NCBI GenBank assembly: GCA_017311315.1
Contig: CM029647.1
Coordinates: forward strand, 4,472,576 to 4,536,575
Length of the DNA: 64,000 nucleotides
Direction of reading: 5' to 3'
DNA from: Dendrocalamus latiflorus
Lineage: Eukaryota; Streptophyta; Magnoliopsida; Poales; Poaceae
Of the stretch, positions 22,480-35,985 are shown in pieces. The translations under genes were made by a program, and so were the position numbers. Below the pieces are notes generated by a model. The model did no database searches. It worked only from the letters and a program-made list of their open reading frames with translations, and had not been told where the DNA came from. Numbering within the stretch: the stretch's first letter is position 1; each line of letters starts with the position of its first letter.

Positions 22480-23636
22480 CTGTCAACTTAGGAGCGGTCT
22501 GATTGGCCTACATAAATGGTCTGACGGCTATACGTGTGTTGTCCGACCGGCAGTGTAACGGCGGTGTGATCGGTGGTTCGATGTGATCGGTCATGGGTGG
22601 TCCGATCAGAAATGTGATGTGACAGATTTCTAGTTGACGGTATGTTTATTACAGTGCGGTGCTCATCGAGTTGCAATGCATTTTTGAAAGCGGTGTGACC
22701 AGGCATGTAATGGCGATCTGACCGGATATCTTTGAGCGGTCTGATTAGCATGGTTGCTGCCGTCAGACTAGTCCCTTGTTACCGAGATTTGATCGAGCTT
22801 GATTGGGGCGGTTAGACCGGCCGGTGCTAAGTTGAGTTGGTTTTGGTTGTGTTAGTCATGACGAGTGTTCATGCAAGTGTTAGTCATAGCAAGAGCCTAT
22901 ACATTGTGGGAATTTTGACGTGGGTGTCAAATGATGCATGTTTACATCGGTTATGTTGATAAGAGTTAAGTGTATGTCACTTGTGCTCAGAACAATTGCT
23001 TGTTCTTTGATGTGCAGGGCGCTTATTATTGTTATGGTCAATGGCAAGATTGAGGCTAGGGGAGATGCCCTGAGGCCATGGAGGGTTGTGTAAGTCCGGA
23101 TGGAGCATTATCTCAAGCGAAAAAGCACAGGAGAAAGATAAGAATCGTGATGAGCTAAGCGCATGTATGTGGTGTGCCATTGGACTTGAACGTTTCAAGT
23201 GGTGACGATTCTCGGAGCAGGTATACGATCTTGGTGGTAAGCTATTTGACATCACAGACTTTGTTGTGGTGGTTGCTTTGAGGAGAAAACATGTGAAGGC
23301 AAGTGGGTGGCAATTGAGAAAATTGTTAGATACCGGGTGGAGAAACGGTTTGCGAAATCGCGGTAGTGGTCTAAGTAGTTTAGGTCACGTCTTAGAGAAT
23401 AAAGTGTCTTATCGGGCTATTGGAGCTATGTGGAAATTACTCTTTGCGAAGCATACAAGTGTGTGTTGAGTGTAAAAACCCGTTTATGTGTGGGTTGTCA
23501 GATTTTCTCATTTGTTGCTAGAGTTTAGTGGGAGGTGAGGAATCTCTACTATAAACTCTTGTGTGTGTTGAGAGATGGATCATCTCTTATGTTCGAGACA
23601 AATATTAGAGTTTTCTTGTGTTAAAAACTTTATGTA
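22480..23636. repeat. decayed LTR-retrotransposon sequence
   Basis: GGTCTGATTGGCC- and GACCGGC-type phrases, then segments similar to 29330-29900 (for example GGAGCTATGTGGAA versus GGAGCCACGTGGAA). Such text is typical of grass Copia LTRs and leader regions. Ends and reading frames are not recoverable. Confidence 0.45.
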
Positions 23637-25378
23637 CACTACTATGAAAAGGCTTATATTAGACGCCTTATCACAGGCGGTTCATCAAAACCGTCAATGT
23701 TAAATTCAATCACAAACAGTTTAGATTTAGAGACCGTCTATGTTGCTAACAGTGCTAAATACCATATGTGAAGAGATAATATCACAGACGGTTTATGGTG
23801 AGTACCGCCTGTGAAGTATCACAGACGGTTATCATATATGGTTTTTTATTTAAATCGTCTATGATACTTAATAGATAGTTTGTATTACAAATCATTTGTG
23901 ATATGTTTCCCGCCTCGCAATACCCTAAAATTTCATAATCTCTCGCCTAAGTTCGAGTAGGATTTCGTTCCGAGACACCTTTAGTAAAATGGGTATAACT
24001 TTTGCATGCAGTGTCCGTTTTCAATGTTTTTGTACTCGTTGGAAAGCTAACGACAAGCCCAATCCAAAAAAAATGAATGGCTCAAGCTAGTTGCCCTCTA
24101 GGACCCCAAAATCAACCATCTTTAGCCTCAAATTTTTGTCGCAAGTTTTCGGTTTCAGTTTTTGTCAAAATTTTTGATCTTCTGTTCGGAATTTGGGGTT
24201 TATCTCAACTGCAAAGTTGCAGATCTTGTCAAAACCTTTTTAATAAGCATATATAAACCATACAGAAATTTGCTATTTTATCTTCTGAGACTATATGTTT
24301 ACATTATACAAGTATACACATATATTGTCTTCGATAATTATGTATCACAGACGACTGTCTATGATAATTATATATCACAGACAGTTTGTGGTTCAAATTA
24401 TCTATGATAATTATGTATCTCTAATCGCTGGACCCATCGATCCTCCCCAACCCAATCCCAGCCAATAGAAACCCACCAACCCTCACCCCACAGATTCCGC
24501 CAAAAAATTTTTCACTCCCGCCTTTCTCTCCCCTGTACATACTCACCTAAACCCATCCTCTACCGTGCTCAACATCTCTCCAGCCACCTCATTGTCATCC
24601 TCCTCAATCATGACCCTTACGAAGTAGACGGCACGAAAGTCTATGGGTAGCAAGGCGCCACGGAAGTAGCTAGTTACCGAGACGACGCTCAAGTTGACGC
24701 TGGTGACGACGGGCATCAAGGACATCCAGCTCGTGTGCTGCATCAGGGGCGAGAGGGCCTAAGCATAGAGGCCTCGTCGGCATGGTTGAGCTCTACTATC
24801 TGCTAGGATCTATGCTTCTTCTATGTTCTTGACATGTTTAAAAGTTGGGTTCGTAGGATTAGGAGATAGGTTCTTGCCATGTTCTTACTATGTTAGATGG
24901 GTAACATACTTGTTATCTTATTATGCTGTAATGGTGGGTTATAATCTTAATGAAAATAGAATGTATTGTTGTATTTGCTGCTGTATTTGCTTGTTTTCAA
25001 AGGGCATAACTAACATTTATTAAGGCTAGCAAAAAAAAGAAAAAATTTAGGTATAAAATAAACTATAACAGACGATTTTGTAGTATAAACCGTCTATGAA
25101 GGACTATCACAGATGGCTCGAACCAAAAACTGTCTGTGATACTCGCATATCACAGACGGTTCTATCCACCAACCGTCTATGATGGGAGAATATCACAAAA
25201 GGTTCTATATACCAACCGTCTGTGATACTCGCCCATCATAGACAGTTGGTAGCTAGAACCGTCGGTGATGTGCGAGTATCATAGATGGTTTTTGGTTCGA
25301 GCTGTCTGTGATAGTCTCCTTCATAGACGGTTCTTTATAAAAACAGTTTGTGTTGTGACTTATCATATACGGTTTGAA
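23637..25378. mobile_element. CACTA element carrying a histone H3 fragment, right end lost
   Basis: The left end is CACTACTATGAAAAGG, close to CACTACTACAAAAGAGG at 58831. Subterminal repeats ATCACAGACGGTT / AACCGTCTGTGAT cluster at 23680-23910, 24340-24420 and 25070-25375. The middle (24590-25030) is closely similar to 59990-60300 of the other copy. No right-hand TAGTAGTG end is found after 25378, so it is truncated. No transposase is encoded; it must be non-autonomous. Confidence 0.8.
24610..24762 (+). pseudogene. internally deleted histone H3 pseudogene inside a CACTA element
   Basis: The frame aligns residue by residue with the H3 N-terminus through about position 28 (TARKS, KAPRK, then L.T at the LATK position). 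It then jumps to the H3 C-terminus (KDIQL..., IRGERA, stop), skipping the histone-fold core. Two stops replace Gln at the TKQTA and RKQLA positions; both are C-to-T changes (CAG to TAG). It cannot make H3. It is a gene fragment transduplicated by the transposon: the second copy at 59971 has the same joining of N- and C-terminal parts. Confidence 0.88.
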
Positions 25379-26890
25379 GGCCAGTAAGATAGTTCATCTC
25401 GAGTGACTTTATGATATTTGGCTTTGGTATAGCTTGTAAGTTTGTATTTTCCGCTGTATCATATTGCTAATACTAAGGAAGAGATTTTAAAAAATAATTT
25501 ACCTTTGCTGACTTGCCATATCCGATCCTACAGATCCTGAACTCAAGAGGTTTGGCCAAGAAGTTTCTACTCAAGAGGCTTGACCAGGAAGTTTATTCTC
25601 TCTTCTTTTTTGTAGGGCAAAAAAAAAAACAGAAATCAATAGCTAAAGGAACAGTATGAATATCATAAAGCCCTTTTAAAAAGATTTGAAAGGTTCATCC
25701 TATCCATTTTATCCTTTACCTTTGCTTTGATGTGACACTTATGTGTTGCAGTGTTGAACTGAGGCTCCTTCTTTTCAGCCTATATTTTATGGTTTTTTTT
25801 AACAAACAAATAGAACGATTTCTTTGTCGAATTTTTGAAATGGCTTAACAGGACAATTATTTTTGAAATGACTTATCGGATCGACATACAATTTATTCAT
25901 ACAAGTATTTACGTTAAGGCAAAATATCATCAGTTATAATCATAACTTATCAGTCACCAAAAAGAACTCTACTATTCATTTTTGTGTGTGCATGAATCTC
26001 CGTAGTAGGAGGTCAAGGAGTTGTGCACGCTCTTCGATGAGGCTTTGATCTTTTGGCATGATTACACAAAGGGGAGGGGAGAAGGCCATCCATACTCGGC
26101 CATCCATGTACGGTTGAGCTGCTCACAAAATGGTACTGCAGTTTTTTTTTAAATTTCGTATTTGGATATTCGTTTTTACAAATTTAATTTTTTTTTTGAA
26201 ACTCGGCAACTATGACAGACAATATATGTCATCTATCACGTTACTGGAGCTCAGCAGGTGTTGCACTTGCTCGGAAACAGGAGCTGCCAAGTTCCCACAC
26301 TGCGATAGCATTTATGGCTCATTGATTGGTGCTAATTAAATAAAATTAGCACATACTAAATATGATTAGCACTAATTAAAGTATACTCAGTGAAATGACG
26401 TGCGGCCACGGGTGACCTGTCGAGCTAGATTGACAATAACAGACGCTCGAGGGTAAATTTGAAAAAAAAAACTAGATACGGAGATATTTGTAAAAACAGT
26501 TCCGCATGATTAGTCTTTGTTTCTAGTATTTTTAAGAACAACCGCCGGGCATTCTAAGGCGGATCACACGGGAAATTGGGATGAACAAAAGGGCACCGGA
26601 CGCATGCAGCTAGCTTTCTTCAGTAGCCCTCGCACTTTACGTTGCGAGTGATGCTGCAATTTCCCTCCCTTTGAGAATGTAGAGAAACTGCTATGTTACA
26701 AAACAGAGAGGGGATGAAACGAGGCGACGAGCAATTAATGGGCCTACGCGATCGTTCGTAGGGTCGGCCCGATGGCGCTGTAAATGGGCCGAATCGGCCC
26801 ATGCGCAGCCGTTCTGACGAAATCCGGCAGTCCATACTCTCTCACACACAGATGGGCTCATAGCGGTGACCTGTGCTTGATCCCGTTTTT
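25379..26890. other. intergenic, no gene recognised
   Basis: AT-rich sequence with homopolymer runs and short frames only. No transposon termini could be assigned. Confidence 0.45.
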
Positions 26891-27117
26891 ACGGCTTCTA
26901 AAAACGGGTTTTAGTTTTTACTACAGTACCTAACTTTCAAACAGAGTATTTTTTTAAGATAGAATCTACAAGTTAATTGTAGTACACATTAAAAACTTAA
27001 TATCTATGTCAACCAAAATTACAAGCGAGTATCTCTCCGTAATATCTGTCGTAAACAGCTAAAATTCAAAATTTTCAACTAAAAATCATAAAACCACAAA
27101 CCATGTCAAACAGGCCT
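26891..27117. mobile_element. hAT-like MITE family copy
   Basis: It has CTACAGTACCTAACTTTCAA, TTTTTTTAAGATAGAATCTA, AAGTTAATTGTAGTACACAT and a CAAACAGGCC end, in the same order as the copies near 14907, 46905 and 52270. Confidence 0.7.
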
Positions 27118-27505
27118 CTTGTCTTTGGCCCCACTATCGCTGACAGTTTTAGGAAATACATCGATCTTCAGTTGGCCCTGTTCATTTTCAGCTAGTGCAG
27201 GGCAGCTGGGGATTTGTCGACTGCAACGCGCGCAACGAAGCGAAAGGATGGTGCACCATCTATCTGCCTCGACAGGCAGCATTCATCGGCATCGCCGCGC
27301 GTGTTAGATGATTCATAATGAACACCGTCCTTTTGTAACTAGTCAGGCTCAGGATTTCCTCGTCGCCGTCATGCTCCACCGCCACCGCTTTGAACTTCTC
27401 TTTCTCCTCCCTCGTACGTACACATGCAAATAATTAAAGCAGCTTTGCTAAACATATTGCTAGTGTAAATTAATCAAACTGCCAATTAATGCTAGTCACT
27501 AGCTA

Positions 27506-27606
<101 letters not shown>

Positions 27607-27945
27607 TCCGGGTGTAATTACACCCTATGTCGTATCTCACAACATAGGTAGTATCTCGCGTAACGGAGAGTATGTACGTGTAGTATACGAGTATTTAAGA
27701 CTATATAGGTGGTATGAACAATTTTTCAGAGGTAGTATGCATATTTTTTTGACATACTCCTTTTTATGTAAGTATATAAAGGTATTTATAAAATACGTTA
27801 AAAACTATGGACTTCCTTGCAATTTTTTCGTGTGGTTCACATTGAAGTATCTTATAATTAGTATATGAGTATACCTAAAATGATAAAGGAGTATTTCAAG
27901 TTTGTTTAGGTGGTATATTAGAGGTGGGTGTAATTACACCCGGGA
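27607..27945. mobile_element. Micron-like MITE flanked by (TA)n tracts
   Basis: Ends CCGGGTGTAATTACACCC and GGGTGTAATTACACCCGG are inverted partners built on the palindrome GGGTGTAATTACACCC. The internal 300 bp are AT-rich, with GTAGTAT- and GAGTAT-type motifs. (TA)n lies on both sides. This context is that described for Micron elements of rice, which target (TA)n; whether this is the same family is not known. Confidence 0.7.
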
Positions 27946-27957
27946 GTAAAAAGTATT

Positions 27958-29299
<1,342 letters not shown>

Positions 29300-30957
29300 T
29301 GTATTGTGCGGTGCTATTTGACAGTTTGCCCATTGTTATCGGTTGTAGAACTTCGGAGGTAGGTCATGGTGAGGTGTAGGAGGACCAGGACAAGATATAG
29401 GGTGGTGCTGAGGTCTAGAACGGTCAGGGAGACGCCGAAGATGATCGATGCTTGCGGGGTGGTTACAAACAAAGATGATGAGGAACTGGAGCGGGAGCGA
29501 TTGGTGGTGGACATGATGGGCAACGACAAGGTGGACCGGGACTAGACTCAGGGAGGAGCCGAGGTCCTGTGCGATCAATAAAGCCAGGTGCCGTCATGCG
29601 CAAGGAGAAGCATGTGGTGCGCCAAGTGACTTGGGTCGTTTGTAAACGAGAACGGTTCGATGGGATCCGGACACGATAGAGGCTTGGCGGCAAGTCATTG
29701 GAGCCACGTGGAAGATGGCGAAGTATGGATGATGCTTCGTGGAAAAGGAAGCGGGAAGATTTGTGGAAAACAATTGAGGGGTATTTTGGTAAATTGCCTA
29801 ATACCGAAAAAGTGATGGTGTATGAAACCGCGGCATTAGCCTAAGTGATTTAGGTCTTGCATGTGCTAAAAATGTGAAGTGGATTATGTGTTGATTCAAT
29901 AATAGGTTAATGGTTGTAAGCTACTTTGAGAAACGTGCATGAAAGAGTAAAACTTGGTGTTAGGTGGGGTTAACGGGTTATCCTTGGTTTGGCCTAATGA
30001 GTGAAGTCATTAGGTTTTGATTCAGGTTGTGAGGCTATATAAGACGAGAAGAGGCAAGGGCTTGAGTTTGAGAAGGTTGGCTAAACGTTTTGGTGGCTAG
30101 CTCCTCCTCCCTCCCATGTGAGATTAGGGTTTTTTGGGTTGGAGCCTTGTGTGTGTATTCTAGGTTTAGAGCTCTGCTATTCTGAGGGATTAGCTGTAAA
30201 ATCTACCTTCTTAAATAAGCAATATATCCACCTTTATGCAACTCTTGAGTCCCTCTTATTTTTGGTTGATGTGCTTGACTTTTGGTTTGTTTTGATCTCT
30301 CTTCTTTTCCTTTTTGTGATCTTGTTGTGCTAAGGATGTGTAAGAGATGGAGATAATACTTGGAAATACATCTCCACTCATCTAGCTACTTTGATAGTAA
30401 GATTCACGAGAAAACCTGGTTTTGCTTGACTGGCCTCTTTGGTCTATCTCTTGATTCGAGGGTTTTTGAATTGGTTTCTTCAGTGGTCTAACTTGCTGTG
30501 ATATGTGGGAATACATCTAGACCTGTCTAGGTTATCATCCACTCACGAGCAAGTTGTATTAACTGATTTTGGTTTTGACTTGATTTTGGTGCAATCTTCC
30601 AACGAACTGAAAAATGTCTCAACTTTGAATATGATTTTCATGATCGTTTGTTGGAATAGTTTCACAATACCCTAGAGAAGATCTCTGCAAAATTTCATAT
30701 CATTTGGATCTACGGATCAAAAGTTCTCTCGATTTTGATTTTGAAATAGGGCTAAAAACACTATTTATTTACCTGATTTTAATGTAGCAGCGGTCAGATC
30801 ACCATTTCTATGCCGGTTAAACCGCCATTTGTCTTGAGTTTTTGGATGAAAACTCTATTTTCTGCAACTCTGTAGTTGTGTGAGAATAGAATCTTGAATA
30901 CTTAGGGAGAATTCGAGATGACACCATTCACCCCCTCTGCTGTCATCTGGTCCAACA
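29300..30957 (+). mobile_element. 5' LTR and primer site of a decayed Copia-like retrotransposon
   Basis: A TATATAAG box near 30032 and the end ...CACCATTCACCCCCTCTGC ... CCAACA are typical of Copia LTRs. Two bases after the CA end, a tRNA-iMet-type primer site TGGTATTAGAGT lies at 30960-30971. The left LTR boundary was not resolved, so 29300 is approximate. No matching 3' LTR was found in the window. Confidence 0.65.
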
Positions 30958-31003
30958 AGTGGTATTAGAGTAAGGTTTGGTCTTTGAGTGATCTTAATCG
31001 ATC

Positions 31004-31614
31004 ATGAGTATGGCAACTAGTGTGAATTCTTGCGAGTCTTTTGATTCTTCTTCTTGTGACTCTTTAGCGAAGAGGTTATGAATTATTTGCACTATGTGTG
31101 GAATATTTGGTTATTTCTATTGGCTTTGTCCTAATATTAAGAATGCAATGCTTTGAAGTTCAAGGAGGAGAAAGAACTTGCTGGTGTGTGCAGAGTGACC
31201 ATAGAGGGCAATTATGAGATGTCTTCCGAGGATGATCCTCTATTGAATCTTAGTAAGGTGAGTAAGGAGAAACTCATTGAGAATGTTGTCTCTCTAAATT
31301 CAAGAATTGATGCTCTTAACAGTCTTGCGAATAGTCTAGAGTTGAAGAAGAGTAAATTGCTGGATGAAATTGCTAGATCGAAATCTCCTTTGCTACATGA
31401 TTCATGTGAGTCCTTGCATGTGGATAATGATAAATTAAGAATTTATCTTGCATGTTTGAAATCTGAAAATGAATTGGTTAAATCAAGTGCTTTTATGCCA
31501 TGTTATTCTTGTGTTGTCTTATATCATGAGCTTGATTCCATTGGTGAGAAAGGATCTCGAGATTGGGGGAAGGGAGAGAGAGGAGTGGGAAAGAAAGAGA
31601 GAAAGAAGGATTAG
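31004..31614 (+). pseudogene. gag-like relic of the Copia element
   Basis: Just after the primer site a frame starts MSMATSVNSCESFDSSS and soon meets a stop. An open frame at about 31153-31614 then encodes a charged, probably coiled-coil segment (LLNLSKVSKEKLIENVVSLN) followed by a CLKSENELVKSS-like stretch, as in the spacer part of grass Copia gag proteins. No protease, integrase, RT or RNase H follows, so the element is a truncated relic. Confidence 0.6.
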
Positions 31615-32218
31615 GCAAGAAAGCCATTCATAAAGAAGGATAGCACGTATACTGAATGGATAAGCTTGGGATTGAGGGGACAAGAGAGACATGGAAGCAA
31701 CCTATACTACCATTGCTAGATCTTATGGTAGCAGCCTATCATGTTGATTTGTTGGGCGAACGCTATAGCTTTTCCTAGCTTGCCCGTTTTAAAAAGTAAG
31801 CTTGGGCAGTTGTGCCAGGGGAAATGGAAGAGTAATTTGACCATACAATGCCGCATGCCACTACCAGTTACACATTGATTAATTTGGAGTACAGAGTTAA
31901 AAATAACAAATCCCCAAATTGTACTTGCACTAACAACAAGAAGAATAGGATATATAGTACAGAAAGAAATGTAAGAAAAAAAAATGTTTCACGCCTCACA
32001 CTCCATAGCCTTCTTTCTCCCTTGCTGCCTTCACCTCACGTCGCTGGCCGCTTCCCTCCCCCGCCAAATTTCGTAAAATTCAAACAGAAAAACGAAATTT
32101 ACAGTGCGACTAACGGTTGATTTTGGTTTGGTTTCTACTACACGCCGCCACTTCACCACAACTTTCTTTTCTGCCCGAAAACTTTTGCAATGCGGCCCCT
32201 AGGAGTTTGGCGTCGTTA
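31615..32218. other. intergenic, includes the NHL 3' flank
   Basis: No gene is recognised. The part next to 32218 should include the 3' UTR of the minus-strand NHL gene. Confidence 0.5.
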
Positions 32219-33067
32219 CTAGAAGGTCCACTTCCAGATCTTGACTCGGATCCTGACCTGGCACGTGCGCGCGACGGTCGTCGGCGCCGCCGCCACCTCG
32301 GGCGTAGCTGAGTCGTATACGGCCGCCGGAGACGGCGCCGGCGCCGCCGCGACGGCGAGCTTGACACCCTTCTTCTTCTTCGCCGGCGCAGGCGGCGGGG
32401 CGGGCGCGGATACCTTGATGCCATCGCAGTGCACCTGGATGCCAATCTTCTTGGTCTTGAGCCCCCCGACCTTGACGCCGGCCTTGGTCTCCAGGTCAAG
32501 GGCGATGGCGAAGTCGCCGGACTTCTTGATGTCGGAGCTGGCCGCGGTGGGGTCGACCCCGAGCGCGGAGGCGGAGACGGTGGCCTTGATGACGGTGATG
32601 TTGCCGGCCTCGTGCGCGAACCCGGGGACGGAGCCCTCTCCGAGCGGGACGGCGTTGGCAGCGGTGGCGGCCGTGACGGTGAAGTCGTCGTAGAGGTAGA
32701 CGAGCTTCTTGTTGGGGTTCTTGGCGGTGAGCGTGACGTCGATGGAGTCGGTGAGAGTGGGGGCGGTGGCGGAGTTGGAGAGGCTGAGCTTGTTGACGCG
32801 CGCGACGGAGAGGGTGAAAGCCGGGCGGTGGGGGCGGTAGAGGAGGTAGAAGGCGCCGCCGGCGACGGCGGCGAGAAAGGCGAGGAGGAGCACGACGAGC
32901 ACGGCCCAGAAGAAGCAGCAGCAGCAGCTAAACCGGCAGGACCGCCCGCCCCCGCCGCGGCGGCGCTTGGCGGGAGCCTGCGGGCGGTAGATGGGGCGCT
33001 GGTACATCTTGGGCGGGCCACCGGCGGCGGCGGGGGGCTGCGGGTTGGGCTTGCCGTTGGAAGACAT
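32219..33067 (-). CDS. NDR1/HIN1-like (LEA_2 domain) protein, NHL6-type
   Basis: A 282-residue single-exon protein of the NHL family, membrane-anchored proteins linked to defence and, for Arabidopsis NHL6, abiotic stress and ABA responses. Visible features: a Pro-rich N-terminus with a YRPQAP motif and basic run (KRRRGGGG, residues about 34-41); a cysteine cluster CCCCFF followed by one hydrophobic segment (about 52-76); the family motif NPNKKLVYLYDD (about 116-127) starting the LEA_2 beta-sandwich; and a C-terminal CQVRIRVKIWKWTF block like the end of NHL6. An Ala/Pro-rich insert with KKKK lies at about 225-262. The start is the first ATG of the frame and precedes the expected N-terminus. 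The gene is strongly GC-rich, so long overlapping frames on both strands are artefacts. The assignment to the NHL family is firm; to NHL6 it is likely. Confidence 0.9.
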   Translation of the reverse strand: MSSNGKPNPQPPAAAGGPPKMYQRPIYRPQAPAKRRRGGGGRSCRFSCCCCFFWAVLVVLLLAFLAAVAGGAFYLLYRPHRPAFTLSVARVNKLSLSNSATAPTLTDSIDVTLTAKNPNKKLVYLYDDFTVTAATAANAVPLGEGSVPGFAHEAGNITVIKATVSASALGVDPTAASSDIKKSGDFAIALDLETKAGVKVGGLKTKKIGIQVHCDGIKVSAPAPPPAPAKKKKGVKLAVAAAPAPSPAAVYDSATPEVAAAPTTVARTCQVRIRVKIWKWTF

Positions 33068-33311
33068 TGCCGCCGGGGAGTACGAGGAGGCGGTGGTTCT
33101 TGGCGCGGCGCGGCGCTGCTTGGATTGGATTCCGTGCGCTCGGTGAGCCTTGGAGGAGATCTATAAGCGAAGGGAAGAGGAAGAGGAGAACGTGAGGTGA
33201 GGTGGTGAGGGAAAAGAGACGGCTCACCTTACGGATGGTTCGACACTTCGACCTCACCAAATCATATGCTGGCTGCTGCTCAGCTCAGCTCAGCTGATGC
33301 TTTTCTTGGCC

Positions 33312-33316
<5 letters not shown>

Positions 33317-33365
<49 letters not shown>
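33317..33365. repeat. (ATT)n microsatellite
   Basis: About 16 perfect ATT trinucleotides, roughly 250 bp upstream of the NHL start codon, in the promoter or leader. Confidence 0.97.
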
Positions 33366-33879
33366 TTGTTTTAAGCAAACCTCGTCCTTAATTCTCATTG
33401 GTGGCGAGTTTTTCCCCGGGAAACTTGGTTTAGAGGCTGGTCTAAGCTGGTGTTTACGGCTTAATTATCCTGGCCTACGTAATTACGCATGTCTATTGCT
33501 GTTGTTGGGCTAGTCGATCCTAATTGGATGAGCAAAATTTGGCTAGGATATAGCTGAAATTTGAATAATATCTCAATGAAATCCCCCCTCACCGTCTGTT
33601 GAAATTTGTTTATATAAACAGCTAGTAAATTTGGTCCCGTACATTGCTACTAGTGCTGTACTATGTACACCGTAATGTAACCTCTTTCTAAATGGTCAAA
33701 CTGCCGAAACTGGAGCTCCTTGTGTTGTGGCAGTAACGTGCTGCTTCTGTCACTCCAAATTAAGCTCAACTAGGAGTAAATTATGGTCAGCAATATCTTA
33801 AGCCAAAACTTATTAAACAACTTGCCTCACCCTTTTCACGGATGATGAGAATGCTTGAATCATAAATATCATGTATTGG
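33366..33879. other. intergenic, NHL upstream region
   Basis: No gene or transposon end recognised. It may include promoter elements of the minus-strand NHL gene that I cannot define. Confidence 0.4.
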
Positions 33880-34660
33880 CTTACTGCAGCTTCTCCTTGG
33901 ACACTGAGATGTACAGCGTCGTCATACAAGGGTTTTGGAGCCGGTCTCCAATGGACATTAAATTAGAGTTGGGAATTGATGTGCACTGTTGCGTGAAAAG
34001 GGTTTTATGCAAGGTTGTTGGCGCTGTGTATACAAGTGCATGCTGCTTATGTAACCATGCCAATAGAAGTTGTACAAGGCCGTGCCAACGGCTATCATCC
34101 GGGTGGTGCGAGCAGTTCGGACGCCCAATATGTTGGTCAAGAGTAGGACTCGGATGCTGGTATCATAGAGGTTGCAGAAGAAGTTACTCGTAATGAGGCC
34201 GATGCAGTACATGGAGGAAAGGAAGAAGGATCACGGCATGGTGAGCCTATAGGATAGGTTGATGAAGGGGAGCATATGGAGTACATAGTGCATAAAATGG
34301 AGAGTGATGACCGGATGGCCTGGGCTGAAGAGGACGTTGTATAGGAGGACGACGATGACAGTTTCGATGAGGATGAAGCCCCCATCCGCAGGAATGGAAC
34401 TGGTTTAATGATGAGGGCGTTGCTGTGCATGACAAGCACAAATCACCATGCGAGTATCATGGCACAAAGGTTCGGTTGCATTCAATGTTTGCTGACAAGG
34501 CATCGTTACAGGATGCCATCAAGCTGTAGGCCCTATCCATGCAGCGGACTTTTTAGGTTGTGAAATCTAGCTAGAAGCAGTACACCATGAAGTACGAGCA
34601 GACCGGTTGTCCTTGGAGGGTCACACACGTAGACCGAAGTATGAGACTCACTAGATTATC
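33880..34660 (+). pseudogene. Mutator-like (MULE) transposase N-terminal relic
   Basis: With stops and frame changes ignored, the plus strand reads EHMEYIVHKMESDDRMAWAE, then ADKASLQDAIKL, then QRTF, VVKS and YEQTGCPWRVTHV. The order (acidic spacer, 'F-D-K' start, 'V-V-K-S', 'C-P-W-R-V') is that of the MuDR-type DNA-binding N-terminus of plant MULE transposases. At least four in-frame stops are present and the catalytic core is missing, so it is dead. Confidence 0.7.
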
Positions 34661-35985
34661 TCGAAGGTAGAGCCACACTCCTACAAAATTTGATAAATGT
34701 TACCTACCTACAACAATTATCATTTATCCCTATGCGCGGTCGGGGGGCCTAGTTGCGCAAAAATAGGCTGAGTTGCAGGCGCCGAACAGTCGAGCGACTA
34801 GACTTCTAGTCGCCCGACTGTTTGGCTATTAGACCCTGTCGCCCAACAGCTCGCCGACTGTCGCGCGGCCATTCGTGACGAGTTTCAATCGTCTAACTGT
34901 GGAGCGATTAGAGGCTATTCTCGTAAAAAAATCGCACGAATATATTCCTGTTATTTTAAATAAAGAATAGATTATCTTAAATACATTTTCAGATGGACAC
35001 GCTTCGCTGTAGCTGGCGGGAGGTATGTCTCGTCATTTCCCTTCCTTGTTAGCTGAACAAGGGCAACTTCCATGCCCCAGCAAGCAGCTGCTGTTCGAGG
35101 CAGAGCGTCAATTTACCTGCTAACATATCACCCGTTTCTACCCAGGACCCCAACCGAACAACTCCATTTCTGTCCAAATTGCCCAACCCCCTCACTGAAA
35201 GCGAAGGCGAATGCGATTCCAGAAAGAGCTAGCCTTGCTTGCTGCTTAAATCTGTTGTTGGCTAGCTCCATTAGCAATTCAATATCACCATATGTATATG
35301 CATTATTAGGGGGTTAGCTTAATCGGGGGGAGAGAGCATGAATTAGCTAGCTAGGGTTCCTGTATTGTAGTTGTGTCGTGCATGGTAGAACGCCCCCTGC
35401 AGTCCAGCTGTGCGTTGCACCAGAAATTGCGCGTGCCCTACTCACTCAAATCTACGTCATATTCATACATTTATTTATTTATTTATGTCAAGGTTGGTTG
35501 CTTGTGGGTTCTACTTGCAGGCTAAATAATTAAGATTGTGTGAATTCCATACTTATTTTCTGCTTATTTATGTTACCCAACCATGCATTTATCTACAAAT
35601 GTTGTCAACACAAAAGAGAGAAGGAAAGGTGGGTTAGCTGGTTGGGATTGACAATGAGCTTCTGTATATACATACACTCAATCCACTGAAATAAAATGAA
35701 GGTATACTTATCCTCTGGGAAATGATTTTAAAACAAATGAGGAGTTGAAAAGGCGATGATTTGCATGAACCAGTATTTTGTTTGGCAAAGCATAGAAACA
35801 ATTTTTATTTAATTAGTACTTATTGACTGTATATGTGTTGGATTTAACTACACAATTAAAAATGGCCTCTCCAACTACAGCCTAGCTAGCAACTTGTTAG
35901 ACCACGTGATGGTTGTGCATTTTGTTCATGATAAATAATTGACATTTAATTTTATTGGAATTTGTATTTGTGAAAGTTCTGATCG
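34661..35985. other. intergenic, no gene recognised
   Basis: Around 34780-34915 the motifs GCGACTAGA and TCGCCCGACTG repeat in both orientations, which may be terminal sequence of the neighbouring Mutator-like element. The rest shows only short frames. Confidence 0.4.

Noticed and set aside
32110..33166. Long overlapping frames on both strands over the NHL gene (up to 303 codons)
   Set aside because: They are shadows of a GC-rich coding exon. Only the minus-strand frame ending at 32219 has the LEA_2 motif and membrane segment.
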